Source of the DNA: Nocardia brevicatena NBRC 12119
GTDB lineage: Bacteria > Actinomycetota > Actinomycetes > Mycobacteriales > Mycobacteriaceae
DNA: 64,000 bases
Assembly: GCF_000308495.1 (NCBI RefSeq)
Contig: NZ_BAFU01000076.1
Span: 1 to 64,000 of the forward strand
Direction: 5' to 3'
The notes beneath the pieces are model-generated. The model did not search any database and was not told the origin of the DNA. It was given only the letters and a program-made list of their open reading frames with translations. The position numbers and the translations under genes were made by a program. This document shows, in pieces, positions 1 through 7,869 of the stretch; the first letter of the stretch is position 1; each line of letters starts with the position of its first letter.

Positions 1-93
1 CGGTTGATGGACAACGAGCTACTGGCCGAAATCACCAGCGCGTTCGATGTGAGACGCCTGTTCATCAATCGTGTCTCCGAGCGTGGCCACTGA
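1..93 (+). CDS. 3' end of an unidentified gene
   Basis: Frame 1 is open from the window edge to a TGA at 91-93 and gives 30 residues ending in NRVSERGH. Only the C-terminus is visible, so no family can be assigned. It ends 53 bases before the transposon target duplication, so the insertion did not interrupt it. Confidence 0.4.
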   Translation, partial: RLMDNELLAEITSAFDVRRLFINRVSERGH

Positions 94-150
94 TCCGTAG
101 TTGGAGGGCGGCTCGGTGGTTGACCAAGTCCGCATGGTCTCGCCCTGGTT

Positions 151-185
151 GGGGTGCCGGTAAGAATCGTGTCACCAGGTACATG
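151..185 (+). repeat. Left terminal inverted repeat of the Tn3-type element
   Basis: This 35-bp sequence starts GGGGTGCCGGTAAG and matches the reverse complement of 5783-5817 at every position except the ninth (G here, A at the other end). The identity stops after ACATG. The TGGTT duplication lies directly outside, at 146-150. Confidence 0.95.
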
Positions 186-297
186 CAACGGGGTTGTCCC
201 TGGTCGGACGCTTGACGATCTCGAATGTCGTTGGTGGCGAGTATGGTCGGTGCTCCGGGTCCGATTCTCCGGAAGCCGGCCTCGTGTCCAAGCCAGC

Positions 298-903
298 TCA
301 GTCGCCGCCGGCAGCGCCGAGGTAGCGGTGCAGGGATGTCTTCGGGATTCCGGTTTTGGCAGTGATTTCGCCGAGGCTGCTGCCTTGGTCGCGCAGCAGG
401 CGGGCGTAGTCGATTTTGTCGTCGGGCCAGGCGGTGGGTCGGCCGATGTGGCGGCCTTTGGCTTCGGCGACGGCGCGGGCGTGGCCGGCGCGTTCGGCGG
501 TGAAGGTGCGTTCCATTTCGGCGAACAGCGCGAGCAGCAGGAACGCGATGCGGGCCATGCCTTCGTCGGCGGTGTTGATCGGGATCGGGTCGGCTAGGGT
601 GCGCACGCCGATCCCTTTGTCGTTCAGGTCGTGAACGAGGTTCAGTACCTCGCGCAGGTTCCGGCCGAGGCGATCGAGGGTGTAGGCGACGATGGTGTCG
701 CCTGGGCGCGCGTATTGGAGCAGTTTGGTCAGGCCGGGTCGGTCGACGGTGGCTCCGGTCTTCTTGTCGACGTAGATCCGTTCGTCGGGCAGTCCGGAGG
801 CGGCGAGGGCGTCGAGTTGGCGTTCAAGGCTCTGTTTGGTGGTGGAGACTCGGGCGTAGCCGAGTTCGAGTCCGCCGGACGGATGCGCCGCCGTGCTTGC
901 CAT
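298..903 (-). CDS. tnpR: Serine resolvase of the Tn3-type transposon
   Basis: This 201-aa small serine recombinase would resolve cointegrates formed by the neighbouring transposase. The N-terminal catalytic domain shows [10 protein letters not shown] with the nucleophilic Ser, then [17 protein letters not shown] and the E-helix region FAEMERTF. The C-terminus ends in a helix-turn-helix ([18 protein letters not shown]). The length is typical of Tn3 resolvases. The gene is transcribed toward the left end of the element, away from a repeat-rich stretch (904-1055) that could hold res. It resembles the recombinase at 10172-10771 through most of the catalytic domain (shared DRLGRNLRE and a DPIPI segment). 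Confidence 0.92.
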   Translation of the reverse strand: MASTAAHPSGGLELGYARVSTTKQSLERQLDALAASGLPDERIYVDKKTGATVDRPGLTKLLQYARPGDTIVAYTLDRLGRNLREVLNLVHDLNDKGIGVRTLADPIPINTADEGMARIAFLLLALFAEMERTFTAERAGHARAVAEAKGRHIGRPTAWPDDKIDYARLLRDQGSSLGEITAKTGIPKTSLHRYLGAAGGD

Positions 904-1055
904 GCCCGAAATGTACCGGAATTCGACTCCGTACGGGCCTTTCGGAACGGATTCGGCGGAACGACTTCCGGAACGAATTTCGGCCCGGTCGTACCTGGTC
1001 GAGGTCGACGGGAGTCCCCACCGTTCGGTCGTTCCACTTCCAAGGATGTGGAACG
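904..1055. other. Putative res site or regulatory region upstream of tnpR
   Basis: The stretch between tnpR and the regulator gene contains three direct copies of CGGAACG (starting at 943, 957 and 969). It also has a dyad with CGAAA and TTTCG outer ends around 908-943, and an 8-bp inverted repeat CGTTCCAC/GTGGAACG (1030-1037, 1048-1055). Tn3-family res sites lie next to tnpR and hold several recombinase-binding repeats, so this is the natural candidate. The 1030-1055 hairpin could instead end transcription of the regulator. Assignment is by position and repeats only. Confidence 0.4.
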
Positions 1056-1080
1056 GCCTCGGAGAGCGCCCTCGTTTCCG

Positions 1081-1908
1081 TTATGGGGCGCCGGCGTTTT
1101 GGGTGGTCATGGACAGCAGTGTCAGGGCGTCGTGTTCTGCTGTGCCTGGCGGGGCTTGGTAGAGCAGCATTCGTTGCTCGTCGCTGGTGTGGTGGAGTAT
1201 TTCGTTGGCGAGGGTGACCTGACCGATGAACGGGTGCCGGAATGCCGTCTCACCGCCGCGCTTGACCCACACCTCGTGCCGCCGCCACAGAGCAGCGAAT
1301 TCGCTGCTGGCCGCGGACAACTCATCGACGAGCTCGGCAACGGGTTGTGCGGAAGCGGGTTCGACCGAGCGCAGGTGTGCGACAGTGTTGCGGGCCACCC
1401 GGTCCCAGTCGGCGAACAGCATCTTGGCGGTGGGGTGCAGAAAAGTGTAGCGAATCGTGTTGCGGGCCGCTGCGGGCCAGTCGTCGAGGCCAGGCATAAG
1501 CGCGAAACCCTCCGGATTGGCCGCCAGCACATCGTTGACATCGTTGAGCACGTAGGCCGGGCTGGGCCGAACCGACTCCAGCAACAATTGCAAGCCGGGC
1601 CGGACCGGCCGGAGATCGGCGGGGCGCCGTCGCGGCGAGCGACCGGCGGTTCGGTCTGCGAGAGCGAGCAGGTGAGCGTGCTCGTCGGCGGTCAGTCGCA
1701 ACGCCCTGGCCAACGCGCCGAGGACCGCGTCGCTGGGCGCGGTTTCCCGGCCTTGCTCGATTCGCGTGTAGTAGTCCACGCTGACCCCGGCAAGCGCAGC
1801 CAGCTCTTCACGACGCAGCCCAGGGGTCCGCCGATTGCCCGGTCCGACCGGCAAGCCCACCTCCGCGGGGCCGATCGACCCACGCCGGACCCGAAGGAAC
1901 TCGGCCAT
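1081..1908 (-). CDS. XRE-family regulator with MmyB-like ligand-binding domain
   Basis: This 275-aa protein is a predicted DNA-binding repressor or activator. Residues ~1-75 form an XRE helix-turn-helix (TPGLRREELAALAGVSVDYYTRIEQGRE). The remainder matches the MmyB-like sensor domain (PAYVLNDVNDVLAANP, then RNTIRYTFLHP). The ATG at 1908-1906 begins MAEFLRVRRG; a GTG at 1917 is also possible, and longer in-frame extensions run into the divergent SDR. In actinomycetes MmyB-type regulators are often paired with a divergent SDR, as here (111-bp gap to the SDR start at 2020), so it probably controls that gene. It is transposon cargo, not a transposition function. Confidence 0.85.
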   Translation of the reverse strand: MAEFLRVRRGSIGPAEVGLPVGPGNRRTPGLRREELAALAGVSVDYYTRIEQGRETAPSDAVLGALARALRLTADEHAHLLALADRTAGRSPRRRPADLRPVRPGLQLLLESVRPSPAYVLNDVNDVLAANPEGFALMPGLDDWPAAARNTIRYTFLHPTAKMLFADWDRVARNTVAHLRSVEPASAQPVAELVDELSAASSEFAALWRRHEVWVKRGGETAFRHPFIGQVTLANEILHHTSDEQRMLLYQAPPGTAEHDALTLLSMTTQNAGAP

Positions 1909-2019
1909 TGCGTTCACAGATCGAGTGTGCCACTCACCCAGCCGCTGCTGCCTGGCCGTAGCACACCCAGGAACAGCGCGGCCTTCCCCGGCATCCGACA
2001 GCGGCGCAATCTCGCGGCT

Positions 2020-2733
2020 ATGACTGAGACAATGATCATCGGTGGCGCTTCCGGGATGGGATTGGCCCTGGCTCGTGTCCTCGTCGCAGAGGGCGAAGAT
2101 GTGACCATCGTCGGCCGATCCGCCGACCGGCTCGCCGCGGCGCGCGCCGGACTGGAGCACGCCGGAGACGGCGGGGTGCACACGAGACGAGCCGACATCA
2201 GTCGGGAGGAGGAGGTGGCCGAACTGTTCGTCGGCGACCGGCAGGTGGATCACGTGATTGTGACCGCGGCCGATGCCACCGGCGTGTACGGCCCGACAAC
2301 CCAGGTCTCCACCGACACAGCCCGTTCGGTCCTGGACACCAAACTGCTGGGTGCATGGCTGGTCGGCAAGCACGCGACCGGGAAAGTGACTGGATCGCTC
2401 ACCTTCACCTCGGGTATCAACGCGTATCGACCGAATGGATCGAACACGATCATGGCCGCGGCCAACGGTGCGCTGGCCTCTCTCGTGTACGGGCTGGCCA
2501 TCGAAATGGCACCGGTGCGGGTGAACGTGATATCACCCGGCTGGGTGGACACCCCCATCTGGGACTCGCTCGGCATGGACAAGCAAGCGGCGTTCGCCGA
2601 CCTGGCCCGCCGACTGCCTGCCCGCCGCATCGGCACTCCCGACGACATCGCCCAGGCATTTCTGGCCGTCATGCGCAACCCGTTCATCACCGCGACCTTG
2701 CTGCATGTGGACGGCGGTCACCGCCTCACCTGA
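2020..2733 (+). CDS. SDR-family protein with altered catalytic residues (transposon cargo)
   Basis: This 237-aa Rossmann protein of the short-chain dehydrogenase fold shows the dinucleotide-binding motif GGASGMG at residues ~8-14 and the C-terminal VNVISPGWVDTP and HVDGGHRLT segments. Where classical SDRs carry YxxxK, it reads MAAAN, so both the catalytic Tyr and the Lys appear replaced (Met and Asn). It may therefore bind NAD(P) without normal dehydrogenase chemistry, or use other residues. The ATG at 2020-2022 was chosen because upstream in-frame sequence is antisense to the regulator. The gene is divergent from the MmyB-type regulator and lies inside the transposon. Confidence 0.85.
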   Translation: MTETMIIGGASGMGLALARVLVAEGEDVTIVGRSADRLAAARAGLEHAGDGGVHTRRADISREEEVAELFVGDRQVDHVIVTAADATGVYGPTTQVSTDTARSVLDTKLLGAWLVGKHATGKVTGSLTFTSGINAYRPNGSNTIMAAANGALASLVYGLAIEMAPVRVNVISPGWVDTPIWDSLGMDKQAAFADLARRLPARRIGTPDDIAQAFLAVMRNPFITATLLHVDGGHRLT

Positions 2734-2806
2734 TCAGACCACAACCGAGCCCACCGCGTTCGACGCGGGCCTGGTCGACATCGAGCGGGCGATGGGCCTG
2801 GGCTGA

Positions 2807-5731
2807 TCAGCCTGCGCCGCTGAGGGTGAGCCCGTTTGTCATGTTCAGCTTGACCTCCCCGTACGGCAGGATGTGCTCCCAGAACAGCGGTGTCAGGCCG
2901 CGGCGGTCGGCGTCGGTCGCGAGTATGTCAGCGCAGTCTGGGTCATCGAGCAGGTCTTGGATCATCAAAGTGTTGACATAGACAAGCGCGGCCTGGGTGA
3001 TCTTCAGGCACAGCACGCTGAGTTCCTGTTCGTCGCGGCTGTTGCTGGCCATCTCGCCGGTCTTGCCGTAGAACAGCACCTTGTTGGCGCGGTTCCACGA
3101 CTCGACCACGTTCAAGCCCGACTCGATCTCGCGTTGCAGCTCCCGGCTGCGCAGGTAGCGGCACAGGAAGATCGTCTTCTGCACCCGCCCCAGCTCGATC
3201 ATCGCCTGATACGTGGGGTGATTGGCGTTGGCCTTCATGAACCGTCGCAGGATGGCCTCCGTCGAGGCGGTTCGGGTGCGGATCGCGGTGGCGTATTTGA
3301 GCATCTGGTCGTACTGCTGCGCGATCAGATCCCAACGAATCGGCCTTGTCAGCGCGGGTCCCAGGTCGGGCCACAGCCCCGTCTCGCCGGCGGCGGGCCG
3401 GTACAGCCTGCATTTGTTGATCCGCTTGATCCGGGGCAGCAGGTCGAACCCGAGCAGCCGGGTGATGCCGAACCCGATCTCGGACTGCCCGTGCGAGTCG
3501 ACGTAGTTGCCTGCCACGTGCATCTCGGTGCCGTGGTGGATCGTGCCCTCCACCATCGCGTGGACCTCGCTGGCTGTGCAGTTGAGCAGCTGCGAGTGGA
3601 CCACGACCGAGCCCTTCTCCACCGACCAGTAGATCAGCACCCCGCGCCCGCCGTAGCGGGAGTGCCACTCGGTGAACATGTTCTGGTCCCACGACCCGAA
3701 ATGCGTCGAGTCGCTGGCCACTGCGGTGGAGCCCTCGCCCCACACGCTGGCCCGACGGACCCGGAAGGTGGCGTTGGCGATCTCGATGGCGATCTGCCGC
3801 GCCGCCTCCACGCTCAGGTAGCGACGCCGCACGTAGCGGATGTCGTCCTCGCTGTGGCCGTGCTCGCCGCCGGACACCGAACGGATGCCGGTGTTGGTGC
3901 CGTAGGCGTAGATCCCCAACAGCATCCGCTCGGCCAGCACCTCCTCAGGCAGGTGGCCCCGGTCGGCCACCGACGTGACCGCCCGCAGACATCCGGTGCG
4001 TAGCACCGCCTCCTTCAATACGTCGATCAACGGCACCACGCCCCACCGGGTGCGCACCGCCCTCTTCAGCTTCCGAAGGTTTCGGGGCTCCGCCGCTTTC
4101 GGGATCGGCGTCAATTTGATCGCCCCCGAACGGCGTTCGCGGATGTCGAGCCACGGGCAGTTGGGCAGCGCCTCATGCAGCGCGTCCAGATCGGCGCGCA
4201 TCTCGGCTTGCAGATCGGCGATGAACTCCGTCGGGTCCAGCGGCTTGCGCAACGCCTCGTAATGCTCGGTGCGCCGGGCCTCGAAGTCGACCGGCAGATC
4301 CTCGGCCGGGTTACGCCACTTGTCCGCGCCGACCACCCATATCTCCTTGCACCGCAACTGATCCCGCAATGCCTGGAACGTGGCGACCTCGTACACCATC
4401 CGCACGACCCGGCGTTTGCCGTGCTTGTCAGGCTGATACGCCAACTCCTGCCAGTCCGCGTTCAAACCGCGGTGACTCGGCGGGTTCTCCTCGGGCGGGT
4501 AGTACCGCAGGTTCGCCGCACCGGCGTAGCGGGTCACCAGCTCCAGCGCGTCGAGCACCGGGCGGTGCGCGGTGTTGTTGGAGCGGAACCCCAACACGTC
4601 CAGCAGCTTGATCAGCCCGGCCCGGTAATGGCCGGTGTAGGAGCCCTTCAACGTCGCTTTCACCGTCCGCTGATACGTCGGCCCCGACGACTTGAACTCC
4701 GCCACCAGATCCCGCAGCGTCGACTGAGACGCCACCGGATACACCGCGTCACGCACCAGCTTCTCCCCGGAATCCACCGTGGCCTCGGCCAGCCGGAACA
4801 GCAGATTCTCCTTGCCGGTGACCCGCTCGAACTCCTTGATCAGCTGGTTGGTCACCCGCACCTCGGCGCGGGCGTTGATCCGATGCACCGTCGCGCACAA
4901 CAAATCCACCAACGTGTCGGTCAACTCGCCATGGCGGCAGTGCAGCAGCGCCGCCAGCAGTGTGTGCGTCACCTCCGGGGCGTGGTCGCGCAGATGGCTC
5001 GGCGATTCCACCGCCGCCCGGCCGCGCCAGGCGGTCACGATCTTCGGCGCGATGCCGGCGAACACGTCGTCCGGCAACCCGACCGCGCGCACCGCCGCAA
5101 GCTTCTCGATCTCGGCCAGCATCGTGTTCAGGCTGACGTTGCCGGGATCGGACCGGATAGACGCCAGTACCTCGCCGGTGTCCGCGATCAGCGCCCGCAT
5201 CCGCGCCTTGACCTGTTCGTCGATGCGGGAATCGACCAGCTTGAACAGCAACTCTTCGCCGCGATGCAGTGCCGAGGCCACCACCCGGTCGATGCGGCCG
5301 GAGGTCGGCGGCTCGATCTTCTCCACTCGGCACTGGGCCAGGAACTGCTCGCGCACCGCGTCGGCCGCGCGCTCCGACTGCGTGACATGCTCGATCAGCC
5401 AGTCGGTCAACGCCTCGGAGTCAGCCACCGAACACTCGCGAAAGCCCAGCTCCTTGCGGACCTGGGCACGGTGCGCCTTGCTGGTGCGCCCGTCGAACTC
5501 GTAGAACGCGATCTCCGTGCGAGCCACGGCAACTTGGCGGGCGACGTACTCGACCGCGTCATCGGGGATATCGGAGCGGGCGCGCGGGAACCGGCCGTGC
5601 TCGGTGTAGTACCGCAGCATCAAGGCAAACCCGAGTTTCGCCGCGCCTCGCTTGGTCTCGACCAACTTCAATTCGTCGCCCACCAGCGTCCAACGGTCGA
5701 TCAACTCGTCCTGATCCAGCTCCCTCATCAC
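2807..5731 (-). CDS. tnpA: Tn3-family transposase TnpA
   Basis: This 974-aa protein catalyses replicative transposition of the element. Its length is normal for the family. The N-terminal ~150 residues match the Tn3 DNA-binding region. The C-terminal half is the DDE catalytic domain: Asp ~674 in ASDSTHFGS, Asp ~745 in YVDSHGQSEIGF and Glu ~877 in NVVESWNRANK are all present. The start is either the GTG at 5731 or the ATG at 5728 directly after it. The frame is uninterrupted, so the transposase looks functional. It reads inward from the right terminal repeat. Confidence 0.95.
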   Translation of the reverse strand: MMRELDQDELIDRWTLVGDELKLVETKRGAAKLGFALMLRYYTEHGRFPRARSDIPDDAVEYVARQVAVARTEIAFYEFDGRTSKAHRAQVRKELGFRECSVADSEALTDWLIEHVTQSERAADAVREQFLAQCRVEKIEPPTSGRIDRVVASALHRGEELLFKLVDSRIDEQVKARMRALIADTGEVLASIRSDPGNVSLNTMLAEIEKLAAVRAVGLPDDVFAGIAPKIVTAWRGRAAVESPSHLRDHAPEVTHTLLAALLHCRHGELTDTLVDLLCATVHRINARAEVRVTNQLIKEFERVTGKENLLFRLAEATVDSGEKLVRDAVYPVASQSTLRDLVAEFKSSGPTYQRTVKATLKGSYTGHYRAGLIKLLDVLGFRSNNTAHRPVLDALELVTRYAGAANLRYYPPEENPPSHRGLNADWQELAYQPDKHGKRRVVRMVYEVATFQALRDQLRCKEIWVVGADKWRNPAEDLPVDFEARRTEHYEALRKPLDPTEFIADLQAEMRADLDALHEALPNCPWLDIRERRSGAIKLTPIPKAAEPRNLRKLKRAVRTRWGVVPLIDVLKEAVLRTGCLRAVTSVADRGHLPEEVLAERMLLGIYAYGTNTGIRSVSGGEHGHSEDDIRYVRRRYLSVEAARQIAIEIANATFRVRRASVWGEGSTAVASDSTHFGSWDQNMFTEWHSRYGGRGVLIYWSVEKGSVVVHSQLLNCTASEVHAMVEGTIHHGTEMHVAGNYVDSHGQSEIGFGITRLLGFDLLPRIKRINKCRLYRPAAGETGLWPDLGPALTRPIRWDLIAQQYDQMLKYATAIRTRTASTEAILRRFMKANANHPTYQAMIELGRVQKTIFLCRYLRSRELQREIESGLNVVESWNRANKVLFYGKTGEMASNSRDEQELSVLCLKITQAALVYVNTLMIQDLLDDPDCADILATDADRRGLTPLFWEHILPYGEVKLNMTNGLTLSGAG

Positions 5732-5782
5732 GCGCGAAAGCTACACCGCGCCAACGCTCCGCAACCACGAATCGAGAGTCTT

Positions 5783-5817
5783 CATGTACCTGGTGACACG
5801 ATTCTTACTGGCACCCC
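5783..5817 (-). repeat. Right terminal inverted repeat of the Tn3-type element
   Basis: This is the mirror copy of 151-185 with one mismatch. It is followed by TGGTT at 5818-5822, the second copy of the target duplication. It lies 52 bp upstream of the tnpA start, the usual place for the transposase end of the element. Confidence 0.95.
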
Positions 5818-5839
5818 TGGTTCGCGGTACGCCGACGGG

Positions 5840-6373
5840 TTATCGCCGTTCACCTTGCTCGCCGGTCATCGAACCGGCGGCATGGTCACGGTGGCGCTCT
5901 TCGACGGCCCGGTGAGCGGATTCGCGGAGTAGCTCGACCTCCAGCTCGAAGAGCGTGAAGAGCAGGGGGATGGTGGGCCTGACCGGCGTCTGGGGTTTCT
6001 GTCCTTTCCGGCGCCGGTAGGCGAGCTGCTTGCACGCGGGATTGCAGTGCTCGGGGCGGCGGCCACGCGTACCGGGCCCTGGTTGTGGCAGGGGCCAGCC
6101 GCACGCCTTACATGACTTCGCCCGAGTCGGGGACGACTCGTCTGCAGCGAACATGCCGCGCAGTTCGGGCTGCCGTAGCGCCTTGAGCACGTAGCGCAAC
6201 ATAGATGTATCGACCTTTGATCGGTGGCTCTGCTCAGCGATTTCGAGCAGGCCGGGAAGGTCGTAGAAGAATCCGTGGAAGATGTCCGCGAAGAATTGGT
6301 CGGCTTTTTCCCAGGTGAGCTGGTGGGAGACGTGGTCGCCGACCGAGTCTCCTCGCCTGCGCCGCCGGGTCAT
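5840..6373 (-). CDS. Hypothetical protein with a zinc-finger-like cysteine cluster
   Basis: This 177-aa protein of unknown function has a basic N-terminus (MTRRRRRGD) and a helical middle part (WEKADQFFADIFHGFFYDLP). It then has a CxxC...C...C cluster (CKACGWPL, then HCNPACKQ) followed by a basic stretch YRRRKGQK, which suggests a metal-stabilised nucleic-acid-binding fold. The ATG at 6373 overlaps the stop of the upstream membrane-protein gene (ATGA), so the two are translationally coupled. The gene starts just outside the right end of the transposon. Similar small genes are common on actinobacterial plasmids and integrative elements; that link is inference. Confidence 0.7.
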   Translation of the reverse strand: MTRRRRRGDSVGDHVSHQLTWEKADQFFADIFHGFFYDLPGLLEIAEQSHRSKVDTSMLRYVLKALRQPELRGMFAADESSPTRAKSCKACGWPLPQPGPGTRGRRPEHCNPACKQLAYRRRKGQKPQTPVRPTIPLLFTLFELEVELLRESAHRAVEERHRDHAAGSMTGEQGERR

Positions 6374-6612
6374 CGGATCTCCTGGTTCGAGTTCTGCTGC
6401 GCTTCGGTCTTGCGCCGACCGCGGGCGCGGTGCGCGCGATTGGTGCGGCGTCCGAACGCGGCCGCGAAGGCCTCGAACACTCTGGGCACATCCTCCGGGC
6501 GGGCGCGGCGCAGGGCAGTGGTGGCCACGATGATGACCGCTACGGCGAGGACGAGCACCGGCAGCTGCACCCAGAACACCGTCCATCCGGTGGCGATAGT
6601 ACTGACCGACAT
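6370..6612 (-). CDS. Small single-pass membrane protein
   Basis: This 80-aa protein begins MSVSTIATGW. One hydrophobic segment follows (roughly residues 10-32, VQLPVLVLAVAVIIVATTAL), then an Arg-rich cytoplasmic tail that includes a PEDVPRVFEAFAAAFGRR stretch. No family is recognised. It is the first gene of a two-gene unit and overlaps the next gene by 4 bases. The ATG at 6612 is preceded by a purine-rich stretch and by tandem hairpins 25-90 bp upstream. Confidence 0.65.
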   Translation of the reverse strand: MSVSTIATGWTVFWVQLPVLVLAVAVIIVATTALRRARPEDVPRVFEAFAAAFGRRTNRAHRARGRRKTEAQQNSNQEIR

Positions 6613-6635
6613 GAAGCCCCTTCCAGAAACGACAA

Positions 6636-6703
6636 AGGCCCCCGGCATGTCGCCGAGGGCCTGGTGAAACGAAAAAAGCCCCAACCGAAAGGGTTTGGGG
6701 CTC
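6636..6703 (-). terminator. Tandem hairpins, probable terminator for minus-strand transcripts
   Basis: Two stem-loops stand side by side: 6636-6662 (AGGCCC...GGGCCT, one internal mismatch) and 6677-6703 (AGCCCCAA...TTGGGGCT with a short loop). On the minus strand the second is followed directly by six Ts, the intrinsic terminator pattern, so it could end transcripts from the recombinase gene at 7003-7560. The rest of 6613-7002 shows no convincing gene. Confidence 0.65.
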
Positions 6704-7002
6704 TCCTGGACACACGTGTGCCCGATGTGAGAAGAGAATAGGCGCGCCGAGCGCGTCATGTCAAAGCCGGGCATCCTTGCAGATAGCGAGGCATATTCGA
6801 GGACCGTAGCTACGCGAATGCGCTGCGCGAATTACGTAACGGCATGGAGCAGGAACCACCCAATCGGAGGGTTCTTGCGGCCTGCTACACACTCGACGGT
6901 CCCCTCGGCACCGGCTTCCAGCAGGATCGCGAGCTCACGCCGCGATCTCGAACACGGCCGGCTCCCGCAGATCCAGCGCAGCGGTGCGAGGCGAAACCGT
7001 AT

Positions 7003-7560
7003 TCACCGCGGCGCAGGAGTGCGCAGGTAGTTGTAGACCGTTTGGCGGGTGACGCCGAACTCGGCGGCCAGCACCGACTTCGACTCTCCGGCCGCGGCGC
7101 GCTCACGCAGTTGGGTGATCTGCTCGGTGGTCAGCGCTGGCGCGCGGCCGGTGTAGGTGCCGCGGGCTTTCGCGGCGGCGATGCCTTCGCGTTGACGTTC
7201 CAGGATCAGGGCGCGTTCGAACTCGGCGAACGTGCCCATCACCGACAGCAGGAGGTTAGCCATGGGGGAGTCCTCGCCGGTGAAGGTCAGCGATTCCTTG
7301 ACGAACACCACCTTCACGCCCTTGCCGGTCAGGATGCGGACGAGTCGGCGGAGGTCGTCGAGGTTGCGGGCGAGCCGGTCCATGGAGTGCACAATCACCT
7401 CGTCGCCCTCGCGGACGAACGCGAGCAGCTCGTCGAGTTTGGGCCGGCTGGTGTCTTTGCCGGAGGCCTTGTCGACGAAGGTCTTTTCGACGTCGATGCC
7501 GTCGAGCTGTCGGACGGTGTTCTGGTCGAGTGTGCTCACCCGGATATAGCCGACCCGCAT
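7003..7560 (-). CDS. Small serine recombinase/resolvase
   Basis: This 185-aa protein belongs to the resolvase/invertase family. It starts MRVGYIRVSTLDQN with the catalytic Ser, continues with VHSMDRLARNLDDLRRLV and FAEFERALILERQREG, and ends in a Hin-type helix-turn-helix (KSVLAAEFGVTRQTVYNYLR). The ATG at 7560 was chosen over a longer form because the conserved fold begins here. It differs clearly from the resolvases at 298-903 and 10172-10771. No transposase accompanies it, so it is an orphan from another element or acts on a nearby inversion or resolution site. Confidence 0.88.
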   Translation of the reverse strand: MRVGYIRVSTLDQNTVRQLDGIDVEKTFVDKASGKDTSRPKLDELLAFVREGDEVIVHSMDRLARNLDDLRRLVRILTGKGVKVVFVKESLTFTGEDSPMANLLLSVMGTFAEFERALILERQREGIAAAKARGTYTGRAPALTTEQITQLRERAAAGESKSVLAAEFGVTRQTVYNYLRTPAPR

Positions 7561-7791
7561 CCCGAAATCCCTTCCCGCCGACGGATTGTCAATCTGGACT
7601 CTATAAACCCAGTGGACAACTGTCAATCAAACGGATAGGGGATTCTATTTTTACGCGTTTCGTCTCGCCGGGTGTTGTCTATTTGGGGTGTACTCCAGAT
7701 GGACACGCATCCCGAATCGATTCCCATTTGCCCCCAAACGATTCCGCGAGACGGGCAGGGCACGCCGGACACGGTCGTCTCGGAGGCTGCT

Positions 7792-7841
7792 TGACCGATC
7801 GGTCAGGGTGCTACACAATGAGACTCCTGACCGATCGGTCA
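7792..7841 (+). promoter_or_regulatory. Twin TetR-type operators overlapping a promoter
   Basis: The 14-bp perfect palindrome TGACCGATCGGTCA occurs twice, at 7792-7805 and 7828-7841, with centres 36 bp apart. A TTGACC -35-like hexamer (7791-7796) overlaps the first copy, and a CACAAT -10-like element lies between the copies. Both sit just upstream of the oxidoreductase gene, whose partner is a TetR regulator, so autoregulation of the pair is likely. Confidence 0.75.
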
Positions 7842-7869
7842 GGACGTGAGTAGGAAGGTTGTGGTTGGC

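Larger units (their letters stand above)
151..5817. mobile_element. Tn3-family transposon with regulator/SDR cargo
   Basis: The element is 5,667 bp and has a GGGG-type terminal repeat at each end (151-185 and 5783-5817). It is bounded by an exact 5-bp direct duplication TGGTT at 146-150 and 5818-5822, as expected for Tn3-family transposition. Order inside: tnpR (minus), a regulator (minus) divergent from an SDR (plus), then tnpA (minus). All expected parts are intact, and the perfect duplication and near-identical ends point to a fairly recent insertion. Family membership follows from the transposase type, repeat length, GGGG terminus and duplication size. Confidence 0.93.

Noticed and set aside
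631-2019. N-terminal extension of the transposon SDR frame
   Set aside because: It runs antisense through the resolvase and regulator genes; the SDR fold starts at the ATG at 2020.
4175-5932. Plus-strand frame opposite tnpA
   Set aside because: Shadow of the transposase; composition is Gln/His/Arg-rich with no domain.
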